64,000 nucleotides of DNA from Clostridium sp. (GTDB lineage Bacteria > Bacillota > Clostridia > Lachnospirales > Lachnospiraceae), in NCBI GenBank assembly GCA_021770825.1, contig JAETQD010000001.1:248001-312000 (forward strand), written 5' to 3'. The notes beneath the pieces were generated by a model, which did not search any database, was not told the DNA's origin, and worked only from the letters and a program-made list of their open reading frames with translations. Positions 52,530-60,845 of this stretch are shown here, one piece after another (position 1 is the stretch's first letter; each line of letters starts with the position of its first letter). Made by a program: the position numbers and the translations under genes.

Positions 52530-52685
52530 CTTTCATGACCTCCTGTCTTTTTACTGGGTTCATTATATCCTTTCCGGTTCCAAAAACACATAAACTGCAT
52601 TAGACAGAATATGCACAAAATGATATAATTTTTGATAACAGAATCAAAAAATCCAGGCAAACATTTTCCAAGGAGGTGATCATGG

Positions 52686-53537
52686 ATGTATATGGATTCT
52701 GCTTACTGGCATAATTCCAAGCTGGATTTCAAGGACAAAAAGCATCCCCTGTTTGTGGGAAGCTGCGGCACATATCATCTGTATACCATCCCTAAGCTGC
52801 CCCCCCCCCACCGTCCCCGCGGCCGTCTTGACTATCAGATTCTTTATGTGGCCGCCGGGAAAGCCCATTTTTACTTCCACGGAGAGGAAAAAATCGTCAC
52901 CGCGGACCATATGGTCCTCTACCGCCCCAAGGAAGAACAGCGGTACTACTATTACGGCGCCGATCAGACCGAGGTATACTGGGTCCACTTTACAGGCAAT
53001 AACGTGAAAAATATTCTGCGGGGGTATGGGATTTCTGATGATATCCATGTCATTCATACCGGAACCTCCCTGGAGTATAAGCGTCTGTTTTCCGCGATGA
53101 TTCAGGAGTTAAAATTCTGTAAGGAAAACTATGAGGAGCTTCTCACTCACTACCTTCACGAACTGCTCATCCTGATACAGCGCCAGCTTCTCGCAAAGCC
53201 CAGGGAGAAAAACAGTTATTTAATCAGTGAAATGGACGAAGCCGTCCGGTATTTTCATGAAAATTACAATAAAACCATCAGCATAGAAAATTATGCGGCT
53301 TCCCACAACATGAGCGTAAGCTGGTTTATCCGCAACTTTAAGGAATATACCAATTGGACTCCTGCCCAGTATATCCTCTCCCTGCGGATGTCCAATGCGC
53401 GGACTCTGCTGGAGACCACGGCCTGCAACATCTCCGAGATCTCGAACCTCGTCGGATATGATAACCCGCTGTACTTCAGCCGGATTTTCAAAAAGCAGTG
53501 CGGAATGTCGCCGTCGGAGCTTCGCAAGCAGCTTTAA
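52686..53537 (+). CDS. AraC family transcriptional regulator with C10 tract
   Basis: Protein of 283 residues. The N-terminal cupin domain (DYQILYVAAGKAHFYFHGEE, HMVLYRPKEEQRYYYYGADQ) is the sugar-sensing part, and the two HTH motifs are ISIENYAASHNMSVSWFIRN and ISEISNLVGYDNPLYFSRIF, ending SPSELRKQL. The ATG at 52686 follows AAGGAGG at spacing about 9. A run of ten C residues near codons 38-41 encodes consecutive prolines before HRPRGRLDY; slippage there would truncate the protein. It is divergent from the lacZ remnant and GPH symporter, which it presumably regulated. Confidence 0.9.
   Translation: MYMDSAYWHNSKLDFKDKKHPLFVGSCGTYHLYTIPKLPPPHRPRGRLDYQILYVAAGKAHFYFHGEEKIVTADHMVLYRPKEEQRYYYYGADQTEVYWVHFTGNNVKNILRGYGISDDIHVIHTGTSLEYKRLFSAMIQELKFCKENYEELLTHYLHELLILIQRQLLAKPREKNSYLISEMDEAVRYFHENYNKTISIENYAASHNMSVSWFIRNFKEYTNWTPAQYILSLRMSNARTLLETTACNISEISNLVGYDNPLYFSRIFKKQCGMSPSELRKQL
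52800..52809 (+). repeat. Homopolymer C10 in an AraC regulator gene
   Basis: Ten consecutive C residues within codons for Pro-Pro-Pro, about 115 bases from the start codon. It is the longest G/C homopolymer noticed in the window and a plausible slipped-strand site. Confidence 0.95.
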
Positions 53538-53561
53538 GGCCCGCATTTCTCTAAAAAATAA

Positions 53562-53595
53562 CGCCCGGCCATTGCTGTTATGCAATCGCCGGGCG
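53562..53595. terminator. Bidirectional terminator between AraC and EamA genes
   Basis: CGCCCGGC-ATTGC pairs with GCAAT-GCCGGGCG around TGTTAT, between convergent genes, with an A-rich stretch on its left side that gives a T-tract on the minus strand. Confidence 0.8.
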
Positions 53596-53603
53596 TATCC
53601 GTC

Positions 53604-54467
53604 TCACGAAATCAGCATTGCAAGCGTACCGCCCACAATCGCCAAAAGCCCCAGAAAGGCTTTCTTCGACAGCCGTTCTCCAAATACCAGATAAGAAAAA
53701 ATAACAGTCACAACCACACTGAGCTTATCGATTGGGACGACAATGCTGGCCGGGCCATCCTGCAGTGCTTTATAATAGCAAAGCCAGGATGCACCCGTGG
53801 CAATCCCCGAAAGCCCGATGAAGCCAAGCTCACTTTTGGAAATCTCTAAAACAGTGTGCTGCTTCCCCTCGGCAAAGACCATGACCCAGGCCATGAAAAG
53901 TACAACGCCGGTGCGGATGGCAGTGCCAAGATTGGATTCCACACCGGAAATCCCGACTTTCCCCAGAATGGACGTAAGACTCGCAAAGACCGCCGAGCCG
54001 GCCGCATAGAAAAACCAGCTCTGTCCTGCTGCCTTTCCGGAGTCTGTGTCCTTCCTCTCAATCATAAGGAATGTTCCTGCCGTAATGAACACGACACCGA
54101 TGGCCTTCGGCATGCTGACAGCTTCATGCAGGAAAACAAAGGCCAGAAGAATGGTCAGCACGGTGCTGGATTTATCGATGGGGACCACCCGGTTGATGTC
54201 TCCCAGCTGCAGAGCTTTAAAATAACAGAGCCAGGACGCCCCCGTTGACAGGCCGGATAAAATCAGAAACAAAAATGTCTCTCCCTTTATTTCCCCAACC
54301 TGCCCCTGTGACCCAGCCAGGAACACCATAATCCAGGAAAAGACAAGCACAACGATGGTGCGGATGGCTGTCGCCACGGTGGAATCCGTTTTCCTGATTC
54401 CGCACTTTGCAAGAATCGAGGTGACGCCCGCGCAGACCGCCGAGCCGAATGCAAATACAATCCACAT
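53604..54467 (-). CDS. EamA family transporter
   Basis: DMT-superfamily protein of 287 residues with ten helices in two similar halves: WIVFAFGSAVCAGVTSILAK and WFFYAAGSAVFASLTSILGK both open EamA repeats. Each repeat also has GLSTGASWLCYFKALQLGDI or GIATGASWLCYYKALQDGPA with a following V-P-I-D-K-[SL]. This strong internal duplication is characteristic. The ATG at 54467 is the best-spaced start after GGGAG. The substrate is unknown. Confidence 0.9.
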   Translation of the reverse strand: MWIVFAFGSAVCAGVTSILAKCGIRKTDSTVATAIRTIVVLVFSWIMVFLAGSQGQVGEIKGETFLFLILSGLSTGASWLCYFKALQLGDINRVVPIDKSSTVLTILLAFVFLHEAVSMPKAIGVVFITAGTFLMIERKDTDSGKAAGQSWFFYAAGSAVFASLTSILGKVGISGVESNLGTAIRTGVVLFMAWVMVFAEGKQHTVLEISKSELGFIGLSGIATGASWLCYYKALQDGPASIVVPIDKLSVVVTVIFSYLVFGERLSKKAFLGLLAIVGGTLAMLIS

Positions 54468-54716
54468 ATTTCTCATCTCCCTTGGGCCAGTGACTGGCAA
54501 AAATGCAGCTCTGCACTTTCGTTCTCCTCTATTATACTGCAACAAGTGGAATACGATCAAGATCTGTCCGCCGACAAATTACTGCTTCAATTTTGGCCCG
54601 CCGCTGCCGCATCTTCACATGGGCATTACCCCAGTTTTTTTCTTCAAACCAGCTATAATAAGACTGTGAGGAAAAAAATCCACATAAATTATGACAGAAA
54701 AAGGAGTGTGCATCAT

Positions 54717-56297
54717 ATGAAGAAATTTTTGAAACACGGACTGACAGTATCTGCGGCAGCGCTGTTCACACTGGGCCTTACAACCGTCTCCTTTGCCGTT
54801 TCCAAAGGAACCTGGCTTATGGTGGACGGGGAATGGTACTGCTACGATTCCAATGGAGATATTTATGAAAATACCTTCTGCACCAGCAACGGAAAGGATT
54901 ATTACGTGGGAGATGACGGCATGCTGGTCCGCTCTGCCTGGGTGGAATACGATGGCGATTACTATTTTGTAAACAGCTCCGGCCAGAAGATTACCAACGA
55001 CTGGCGACTTACCACACCCTATGATGATGAAGACGGGGAGGAAAACTGGTTTTATTTCCAGTCCACCGGAAAGATGGCGACAGGGAAAAAGCTGACCATC
55101 AAGGGGAAGACCTATTTCTTTAACAGCGAAGGATATATGCTGACCGGATGGGTCACTGCTGACGGAACTGAAGTGATGAATGAAGAAAATGCCATCGATG
55201 CCCAAAACAGCTATTACTGCGATGAGACCGGAGCCAGACTGACGTCTGCCTGGGTAAAAACCACAGAGCCTGAAACCGACGACGATGATGCCGATGCCGA
55301 AGAATACTGGTACTATTTAAAGAGCAACGGACAGGTTGCCACCGGAAGGACCACAAATATCAACGGACAGATCTACCTGTTCGATGAGTATGGGCGGATG
55401 TTATCCGGCTGGGTGGCATATGATGGAAGCAAATACATGGAAATTGACGGTGAGAATGATTTCTATTCCCTGAGTTCAGACGAATTTGATGCCGTTTACT
55501 ACTGCGGCGATGAGGATGACGGACACGTAAAGAAAAACAAGTGGATTAAGCTCTGGCGCCCGGAAGATGCTTATGATGAGGATGAGGACGTTGACAAGTA
55601 CTGGTATTGGATCCAGACAGACGGAAAAATTTATATCCCCTCAGACTCCAACGCTGCCATGGGCAATCTCTACACGCTGGGAGATGCCGAGCTGGAGCAT
55701 GAAGGCACCGCTTCCATTACTCTGAAAAAAGTAAATTCCAAAAACTATTTCTTTAATCAGAATGGAGAGATGCTTTCCCAGCTTGTGGAAGTCACAGGCA
55801 GCAATGCCTACCTGGCTCCCGGTATGTACTATTTCGGAAATGAGGACGATGGTTCCATGAAGACAGGTTCCCAGTCCATCAAAGACGACAACGGTGATAC
55901 ATACAAATTTTACTTCGGCACAACCACCAATACGAAGACCGGGGAAGAAAAGGGCGTCGGCATCACCGGTGCCAGAAACGGAAAGCTCTACTACAAAGGA
56001 CTTCTGCTCCAGGCTTATGACTATTCCTACCAGACGGCGTCCATAGATGGCCACACTTTCATCGTCAATAAAAACGGCACCATCCAGCATGGCCAGGTGG
56101 AATATAAGGAAGACGGCGATATTCTAATTGATACCAAGACAGTAAAGGATGGAGATACTGTCCTCTACCAGATACTCTACTCCACCGCCGATGACCAGTG
56201 GAAATACAGCATCGATGAGGAAGCGTCCATTGGAAGTCTTAAGGATTACGCGGAACCGATTGATGTCAATGAGATTATGAATACGGTTGATGAATAA
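54717..56297 (+). CDS. Secreted cell-wall-binding-repeat protein
   Basis: Exported protein of 526 residues. The signal peptide is MKKFLKHGLTVSAAALFTLG with cleavage probably after VSFA. The rest is a series of choline/glucan-binding-type repeats, each with W..., YYxxxxG and a Gly-Trp/aromatic turn: GTWLMVDGEWYCYDSNGDIY, SAWVEYDGDYYFVNSSGQKI, MATGKKLTIKGKTYFFNSEG, MLTGWVTADGT. Acidic inserts (DDDDADAEEYW) occur between repeats. No separate enzymatic domain is seen. The ATG at 54717 follows AAGGAG at spacing about 10. It probably attaches non-covalently to the envelope; the function is unknown. Confidence 0.85.
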   Translation: MKKFLKHGLTVSAAALFTLGLTTVSFAVSKGTWLMVDGEWYCYDSNGDIYENTFCTSNGKDYYVGDDGMLVRSAWVEYDGDYYFVNSSGQKITNDWRLTTPYDDEDGEENWFYFQSTGKMATGKKLTIKGKTYFFNSEGYMLTGWVTADGTEVMNEENAIDAQNSYYCDETGARLTSAWVKTTEPETDDDDADAEEYWYYLKSNGQVATGRTTNINGQIYLFDEYGRMLSGWVAYDGSKYMEIDGENDFYSLSSDEFDAVYYCGDEDDGHVKKNKWIKLWRPEDAYDEDEDVDKYWYWIQTDGKIYIPSDSNAAMGNLYTLGDAELEHEGTASITLKKVNSKNYFFNQNGEMLSQLVEVTGSNAYLAPGMYYFGNEDDGSMKTGSQSIKDDNGDTYKFYFGTTTNTKTGEEKGVGITGARNGKLYYKGLLLQAYDYSYQTASIDGHTFIVNKNGTIQHGQVEYKEDGDILIDTKTVKDGDTVLYQILYSTADDQWKYSIDEEASIGSLKDYAEPIDVNEIMNTVDE

Positions 56298-56300
56298 AAG

Positions 56301-56338
56301 AAGCTGCGGCATCGGGAAATTTTCCCTTGCCGCAGCTT
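56301..56338. terminator. Bidirectional terminator after the cell-wall-binding protein
   Basis: AAGCTGCGGCA and TGCCGCAGCTT enclose an inner GGGAAA/TTTCCC pairing; TTCTTTTATTT follows on the plus strand. It serves this gene and the convergent ferredoxin-type gene. Confidence 0.85.
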
Positions 56339-56380
56339 TCTTTTATTTAACGGCCAGCCGCCCCAGCCTTTCTCTCTTGC

Positions 56381-57670
56381 CTATGAATCTTTCTTCTGAT
56401 ACATCGATAACAGCTTGTCCAGATAAATGGACTTAAACTGCTTGCTTGCCAGTGCCTGCTTCATCGGCGGCAGCTTTAATATGGTGCCGAACACCGCAGC
56501 CATGGCCCGGTGATTGGCAAATGCCTGATTGTCGAATACCAGGTTCTGCAAAGTCCCTTTCTCAATTGCCTGGAGCACGAACCGATGGGTACTGTTCACC
56601 GGAGTGATGACCTGAATGGGTCTCCGCTCCAGATGAATCGCCTTTGTGGGACAGTTCCTTGCACACACGCCGCAGCCAAGGCAGATTTCTTCGTCAATGA
56701 CCGGATGTTTCTTTTCCGCAGAGTCCTTGTCCTTCATGGCAATGGCCAGAATGGGACATACCTTCGCACATTTTCCGCATCCGACGCATGTATCCAGATT
56801 GATTTTCGGAATATAATTCGTCGTCGCCACCGGCTGCATGGGACTGAATCTCCGCGCCGCCTGCAGCGCCTCACAGCAGCATCCGCAGCAGTTACAGATA
56901 AACGCCGGATGTTCCCGCACATTTTCCCCGATCTGAACCAGGTTGCTGGCGTAGGACAATTCCAGCACATCCTTGGCCTCTTCTTTGGAAATCAGCCTTG
57001 TATAGCCACCATGCTCTGCCAGGGAACGGGCCACATTGTCAAAGGTCAGACATACGTCCCACGGCGCGTTGATCTCACAGGGATGTCCCGCATGGTACAT
57101 CTTATGCCGACAGTAGCAGGTACCGACGCCAATATACTTTGCCTCTTCGATAATATGCGTCGCCCGCTCATAATCCAGGATATGGTTGGTCTTATCATTG
57201 GTCAGTACCGGTTCCTGCACATAGACCCGTCCAAGTCTGGTCTCCGTTGCAAAGAATAAGTCCTTCACGAAGTCCTCTTCCACGTTCATATACTGGTAAT
57301 ATAATTCACTCAGATATTTCTGATCGATATCCCCTCTGGTACGCATCAGGGCAAACTCAATAAATCCGGCCATTGGCGGCGGCATAACAAACTGCCGCTC
57401 CCCATGGTAGTTGGAATCCACCAGCAATGCTTTCTCGCAGAGATGATCCAACAGTTTCTCCGCCTTCGCCTCACTGGTCCCCCAGATCTTCGCCGCCTTC
57501 TTTAAAGTAAACGGCCGGACCGGGAGCAGCGCCACCCATTTTGCCTCCTTCTCCGTATACAGTACCTGAAGAATCTTATATAATGTCTCAGATGCCGGGG
57601 CCCCCTGGGTAAACCAGTTAATACGCTCTTCCAGGCTCTTGTATGCATCCTTTGTCGTTAAATGTCCCAT
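56381..57670 (-). CDS. Winged-helix-like 4Fe-4S dicluster protein
   Basis: Protein of 429 residues. Residues about 1-150 look like a helical/winged-helix region (LYKILQVLYTEKEAKWVALL, FTLKKAAKIWGTSEAKAEKL). The middle has unusual cysteine motifs: GTCYCRHKMYHAGHPCE and CNCCGCCCEAL. A classic 2[4Fe-4S] ferredoxin follows with CVGCGKCAKVCPILAI and CLGCGVCARNCPTKAI, then a helical C-terminus. It probably moves electrons between an unknown donor and partner enzyme. The start codon ATG 57670 is preceded by GGAGGAG. It stands alone between convergent and co-directional genes; the function is not recognised beyond redox. Confidence 0.78.
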   Translation of the reverse strand: MGHLTTKDAYKSLEERINWFTQGAPASETLYKILQVLYTEKEAKWVALLPVRPFTLKKAAKIWGTSEAKAEKLLDHLCEKALLVDSNYHGERQFVMPPPMAGFIEFALMRTRGDIDQKYLSELYYQYMNVEEDFVKDLFFATETRLGRVYVQEPVLTNDKTNHILDYERATHIIEEAKYIGVGTCYCRHKMYHAGHPCEINAPWDVCLTFDNVARSLAEHGGYTRLISKEEAKDVLELSYASNLVQIGENVREHPAFICNCCGCCCEALQAARRFSPMQPVATTNYIPKINLDTCVGCGKCAKVCPILAIAMKDKDSAEKKHPVIDEEICLGCGVCARNCPTKAIHLERRPIQVITPVNSTHRFVLQAIEKGTLQNLVFDNQAFANHRAMAAVFGTILKLPPMKQALASKQFKSIYLDKLLSMYQKKDS

Positions 57671-57756
57671 GCAGCTCCTCCTTTTCCATTCATAGAATCA
57701 TATGCATGTATGCCAGGCACACTTCCCTTATATGATAACGAAAAATTTCAGACAAT

Positions 57757-59085
57757 TCAAGGGCCAGGAGAAAATTTCCTCGCTGCAAGAAAGAAAACGG
57801 TCATCACCGCTGCCACCAGTTCGGCTGCCACAACCGAAAACCAGATTCCGTCGATTCCAAGAATCATCGGCAAAATCATAACGGCCGCAGACTGAAACAG
57901 CAGGCTCCTTAAAAATGAAATCAGGGCTGATGTCAGCCCGTCATTCAGGGCGGTGAAGAATGAAGAGCCATAAATTGAAATTCCGGAGAACAGGAACGAA
58001 AAGGAATAGATCATAAACGCCCTTGTCGTCATCTCCATCAGTCCTTCGTCATAGCCCACAAAGATTTCAGCCAACGGCTTTGCCAGAACCTCCGCCAGAC
58101 CAAACATCGCCGCTGCAAAGATTCCTATGATCACATAGCTCTTTTTCAACAGTCCCTTTAACTCTGCGTGATTCTCTGCACCATAATGGTAGCTGACAAT
58201 CGGCGCAACGCCTGTGGAATATCCGATGAAAATTGCCAGGAAAATCATATTTACATACATGAGGACCCCATAGGCGGCAATTCCGTTCTCCCCGGCATAC
58301 TTCATCAACTGAAAATTATAAAGCATGCTGACAATGGAAGTGGAAATATTGCTCATCAGCTCCGAAGAACCATTTGCACAGGCTTTGATCAGCGCTTTTT
58401 TATCCAGTTCTGTCTCCGTCAAACGGAGTACCCCGGAACTTGATTTGCAAAAATAGATCATCGGAATCGCACCGCCAAGCACCTGGCTGATTGCCGTTGC
58501 CGCCGCGGCTCCCACAAGCCCCCAGGAAAACACGGCCATGAACAGTGCATCCAGCACCATGTTCGTAAGCCCGCATACCACAGTGACCAAAAGGCCAAGC
58601 TGCGGCTTTTCCGCTGTGATGAAAAAGCTCTGGAACTCAAACTGGAGCATAAAAAATGGCAGTGACGGCAGAATAATTCTTGCATAGGTCACACAGTTAT
58701 TTAACATATCTCCTTCTGCTCCCATAAAAGCTGCAAGGGGACGGATAATCATAAAGCTGATAATGGAAATGACGACTCCGCAGGCAATTGTACTGTATAC
58801 AAACAGGGAAAACAGACGTCTGGCCTTGTCCATATCTCCTTCGCCCATGGTTTTGGAAACCAGTGCGCTGCCTCCGGAACCGAACATAAAGCCGATGGAA
58901 CCTAAGATCACCAGGACCGGCATAATGAAATTGACAGCGGCAAAGGGGGTCTTTCCTACAAAGTTGGAAACGAAAAATCCGTCGACCACGCTGTACAGCG
59001 AAGTAAACACCATCATAACCATCGACGGGAACGTAAACCGTAAAAGACGTTTATAGTTAAAGTGATCTGAAAGCTGAATCCCCAT
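57757..59085 (-). CDS. MATE family efflux transporter
   Basis: Multidrug extrusion antiporter of 442 residues, full length. The N-terminus is MGIQLSDHFNYKRLLRFTFP followed by the MATE blocks SVVDGFFVSNFVGKTPFAAV and MFGSGGSALVSKTMGEGDMD. The second half begins near NGSSELMSNISTSIVSMLYN, and GYSTGVAPIVSYHYGAENH is typical. The ATG at 59085 follows GGGAGG at spacing 4, which lies in the last codons of the upstream gene, so they form one operon. The operon promoter carries two copies of the MarR palindrome seen at 34.1 kb. Confidence 0.93.
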   Translation of the reverse strand: MGIQLSDHFNYKRLLRFTFPSMVMMVFTSLYSVVDGFFVSNFVGKTPFAAVNFIMPVLVILGSIGFMFGSGGSALVSKTMGEGDMDKARRLFSLFVYSTIACGVVISIISFMIIRPLAAFMGAEGDMLNNCVTYARIILPSLPFFMLQFEFQSFFITAEKPQLGLLVTVVCGLTNMVLDALFMAVFSWGLVGAAAATAISQVLGGAIPMIYFCKSSSGVLRLTETELDKKALIKACANGSSELMSNISTSIVSMLYNFQLMKYAGENGIAAYGVLMYVNMIFLAIFIGYSTGVAPIVSYHYGAENHAELKGLLKKSYVIIGIFAAAMFGLAEVLAKPLAEIFVGYDEGLMEMTTRAFMIYSFSFLFSGISIYGSSFFTALNDGLTSALISFLRSLLFQSAAVMILPMILGIDGIWFSVVAAELVAAVMTVFFLAARKFSPGP

Positions 59086-59086
59086 A

Positions 59087-59548
59087 TTACCTCCCAAACC
59101 AGCGGATATTCTGTTCCATTTCCCTGCGGGATAAGTTTTCTCCCTCTGAAGCCCGCTCCATACAGCGCCGGATCTTTGCTTCCATTCCGGCACAGACAAA
59201 AATGCTGAAGGGCTTTTCGTCAGCCAGCAGCACATCCGCATTGCGTCCCACGATCACGCAGTTCCTTCCGGTCTTTGCAATTCCTTCAATCACACGGGTC
59301 TGCTCCAGTAAAAGTCCGGTCTGCATCCGGTTCATCCCGACAAAGGAATGACGAAAGGTCAGCGGCACCGTCTGCCAGATATGATTTTCCAGCGCCTTTT
59401 CCACATAATTCTCATCAAGGCCCTTCTGACCTGCGATTGCGGCCACAATTTCCCTGTCATAATAATCGTAGCCCAGCAGATCGGCAAGACGCTTTCCAAG
59501 CTCTCTTCCGCCGCTTCCAAATTCACGGCTGATTGTAATAATGTTCAT
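59087..59548 (-). CDS. Cytidylate kinase-like family protein, C-terminally shortened
   Basis: P-loop protein of 153 residues. MNIITISREFGSGGRELGKR carries the family Walker-type loop (SREFGSGGRELGK), then YDYYDREIVAAIA and the core CVIVGRNADVLLADEKPFSI followed by EAKIRRCMERASEGENLSR. Relatives are about 200 residues and continue past the E-M-E-Q-N-I position for another 40-50 residues, whereas this one ends NIRWFGR. The ATG at 59548 follows AAGGGAG at spacing about 8. It is co-transcribed with the MATE gene. The cellular substrate of this family is not known to me; here activity may be lost. Confidence 0.75.
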   Translation of the reverse strand: MNIITISREFGSGGRELGKRLADLLGYDYYDREIVAAIAGQKGLDENYVEKALENHIWQTVPLTFRHSFVGMNRMQTGLLLEQTRVIEGIAKTGRNCVIVGRNADVLLADEKPFSIFVCAGMEAKIRRCMERASEGENLSRREMEQNIRWFGR

Positions 59549-59593
59549 ATTCACAACTCCCTTAACTTTCACCTACCATAATGCATTTCAATA

Positions 59594-59644
59594 AGTACGA
59601 AATCATACTCGTAGTAGTATAGTATGATTTCGTACTTATGTCAA
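59594..59644 (-). promoter_or_regulatory. Promoter with duplicated MarR-type palindromes
   Basis: Minus strand TTGACA (59639-59644), 17 bases and TATACT (59616-59621). Palindrome AGTATGATTTCGTACT (59621-59636) fills the spacer, and AGTACGAAATCATACT (59594-59609), its exact reverse complement, lies just downstream of the -10. The first differs from the operator of the MarR gene at 34166-34181 by one base, and the -35/-10 placement is the same. Confidence 0.85.
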
Positions 59645-59704
59645 TCGTTTTTGCAGAATCCCTTCTCTTTTTCTTTCTCTGTTTTCCGCGAAAGCAGGTA
59701 GTTA

Positions 59705-60706
59705 TCAAGCAAGCATCTGTTTCTGAGTCCTGTAAAATATGAGAATGCTGATGAGAAACGGAATAAAATACGTGGCCATCCGGTATAAAATCATCGCCGA
59801 TGACGCTGCGATATGCCCGGTATACGGAGAAAATACCAGAAGAAATGCAAATTCTGCCGGTCCCATACCTGCCACATTCGGAATCGCCCCCACCAAAAGC
59901 ATCATCATAGCAGACAATGCCTGCACCTGCCAGAACGAGATTCCCACACCGCCCATCAGACGAATACAAAAAAATGGGATGCTGTACATCCAACACAATT
60001 TAACCATATCCAGAAGCAGTACCTTTCTCCGGCAGGAGCGGTTATGAAGAAGCTTCTGCGCTTCTTTATAGAGCGCCTCTAAGTTTGTACTCCAGCTATG
60101 TTTCCTTTCCTGCCACTTTTCTGAGGAAGGAAGCCTGCCGACAACCCAGAGTGCCAGTTGAAAGATCCTGTTCCAGGTACAGATAAGAATCAGAGAAACA
60201 ATAATAAGCGCGCATACCACACAGCCAATCACCAGATACTGTTTGGACTGTGCAAATATTTTTCCCAGCAAATCTCTGTGAACTGCTGCCATCACCGCCG
60301 CATAGAGAAGGACCGCCGCTTTGTGAAAAACGCACTCCAGAATCACCAGTCCCACGCCTGTTCCCACCACCATCCCACAGCGATACAGATAATAGCTTTG
60401 CATCGGCACTGTTCCGGCAGAGAATGTGGCAACATTGGCAAATACTCCCAAATACACCGCCGTTGCCGCCTGACGGAACCGGATCTTTGGAAACGCACTG
60501 CGAAGCATTGAAAAATATGCTGCCGCATCCAATAGCTGATACCCTGCGCCCATGATAAGAAGAAAAATTATTCCTTCCGGGGGGATAGAAAGAAGCTCCT
60601 TCGCAATCTCCAGATAATCCTCCCTGAAAGCAAAAACGATCAAAAGACAAAATAGCAGCACTGTGAACAGACTTAATACCGTCTGTTTTCTCACATGCTT
60701 TTCCAA
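59705..60706 (-). CDS. Lysylphosphatidylglycerol synthase TM region-like (UPF0104/YbhN) membrane protein
   Basis: Membrane protein of 333 residues with about 7-8 helices and without the C-terminal aminoacyl-transferase domain of MprF. Family blocks are visible in YLGVFANVATFSAGTVPMQS and AIPNVAGMGPAEFAFLL (the conserved P-x-x-x-G-x-x-E). Such stand-alone LPG_synthase_TM proteins act as lipid flippases or glycosyl-carrier-linked proteins in some bacteria; here the role is open. It is divergent from a TetR regulator. Confidence 0.85.
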   Translation of the reverse strand: MEKHVRKQTVLSLFTVLLFCLLIVFAFREDYLEIAKELLSIPPEGIIFLLIMGAGYQLLDAAAYFSMLRSAFPKIRFRQAATAVYLGVFANVATFSAGTVPMQSYYLYRCGMVVGTGVGLVILECVFHKAAVLLYAAVMAAVHRDLLGKIFAQSKQYLVIGCVVCALIIVSLILICTWNRIFQLALWVVGRLPSSEKWQERKHSWSTNLEALYKEAQKLLHNRSCRRKVLLLDMVKLCWMYSIPFFCIRLMGGVGISFWQVQALSAMMMLLVGAIPNVAGMGPAEFAFLLVFSPYTGHIAASSAMILYRMATYFIPFLISILIFYRTQKQMLA

Positions 60707-60749
60707 AAGGAATCACCACCTGATAAAACAATCTTCCCCAAAAGCTGCA

Positions 60750-60806
60750 TTGTAAAGTCGATGATTTTATGATATGCTGTAACTGTTCGGCACCCTCACA
60801 GTTACA
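60750..60806 (+). promoter_or_regulatory. tetR promoter and putative TetR operator
   Basis: TTGTAA (60750-60755), 17 bases and TATGCT (60773-60778). The inverted repeat TGTAACTG (60778-60785) and CAGTTACA (60799-60806), 13 bases apart, starts at the end of the -10 box, in a good position for autorepression. Confidence 0.6.
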
Positions 60807-60845
60807 ATATGCCTGCACGATATTCAGAAAAGTGAGTTGATACTT

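Noticed and set aside
59706..60706. MprF lysyl-phosphatidylglycerol synthase
   Set aside because: Only the membrane region is present; the C-terminal aminoacyl-transferase domain is missing, so it is a stand-alone LPG_synthase_TM protein.
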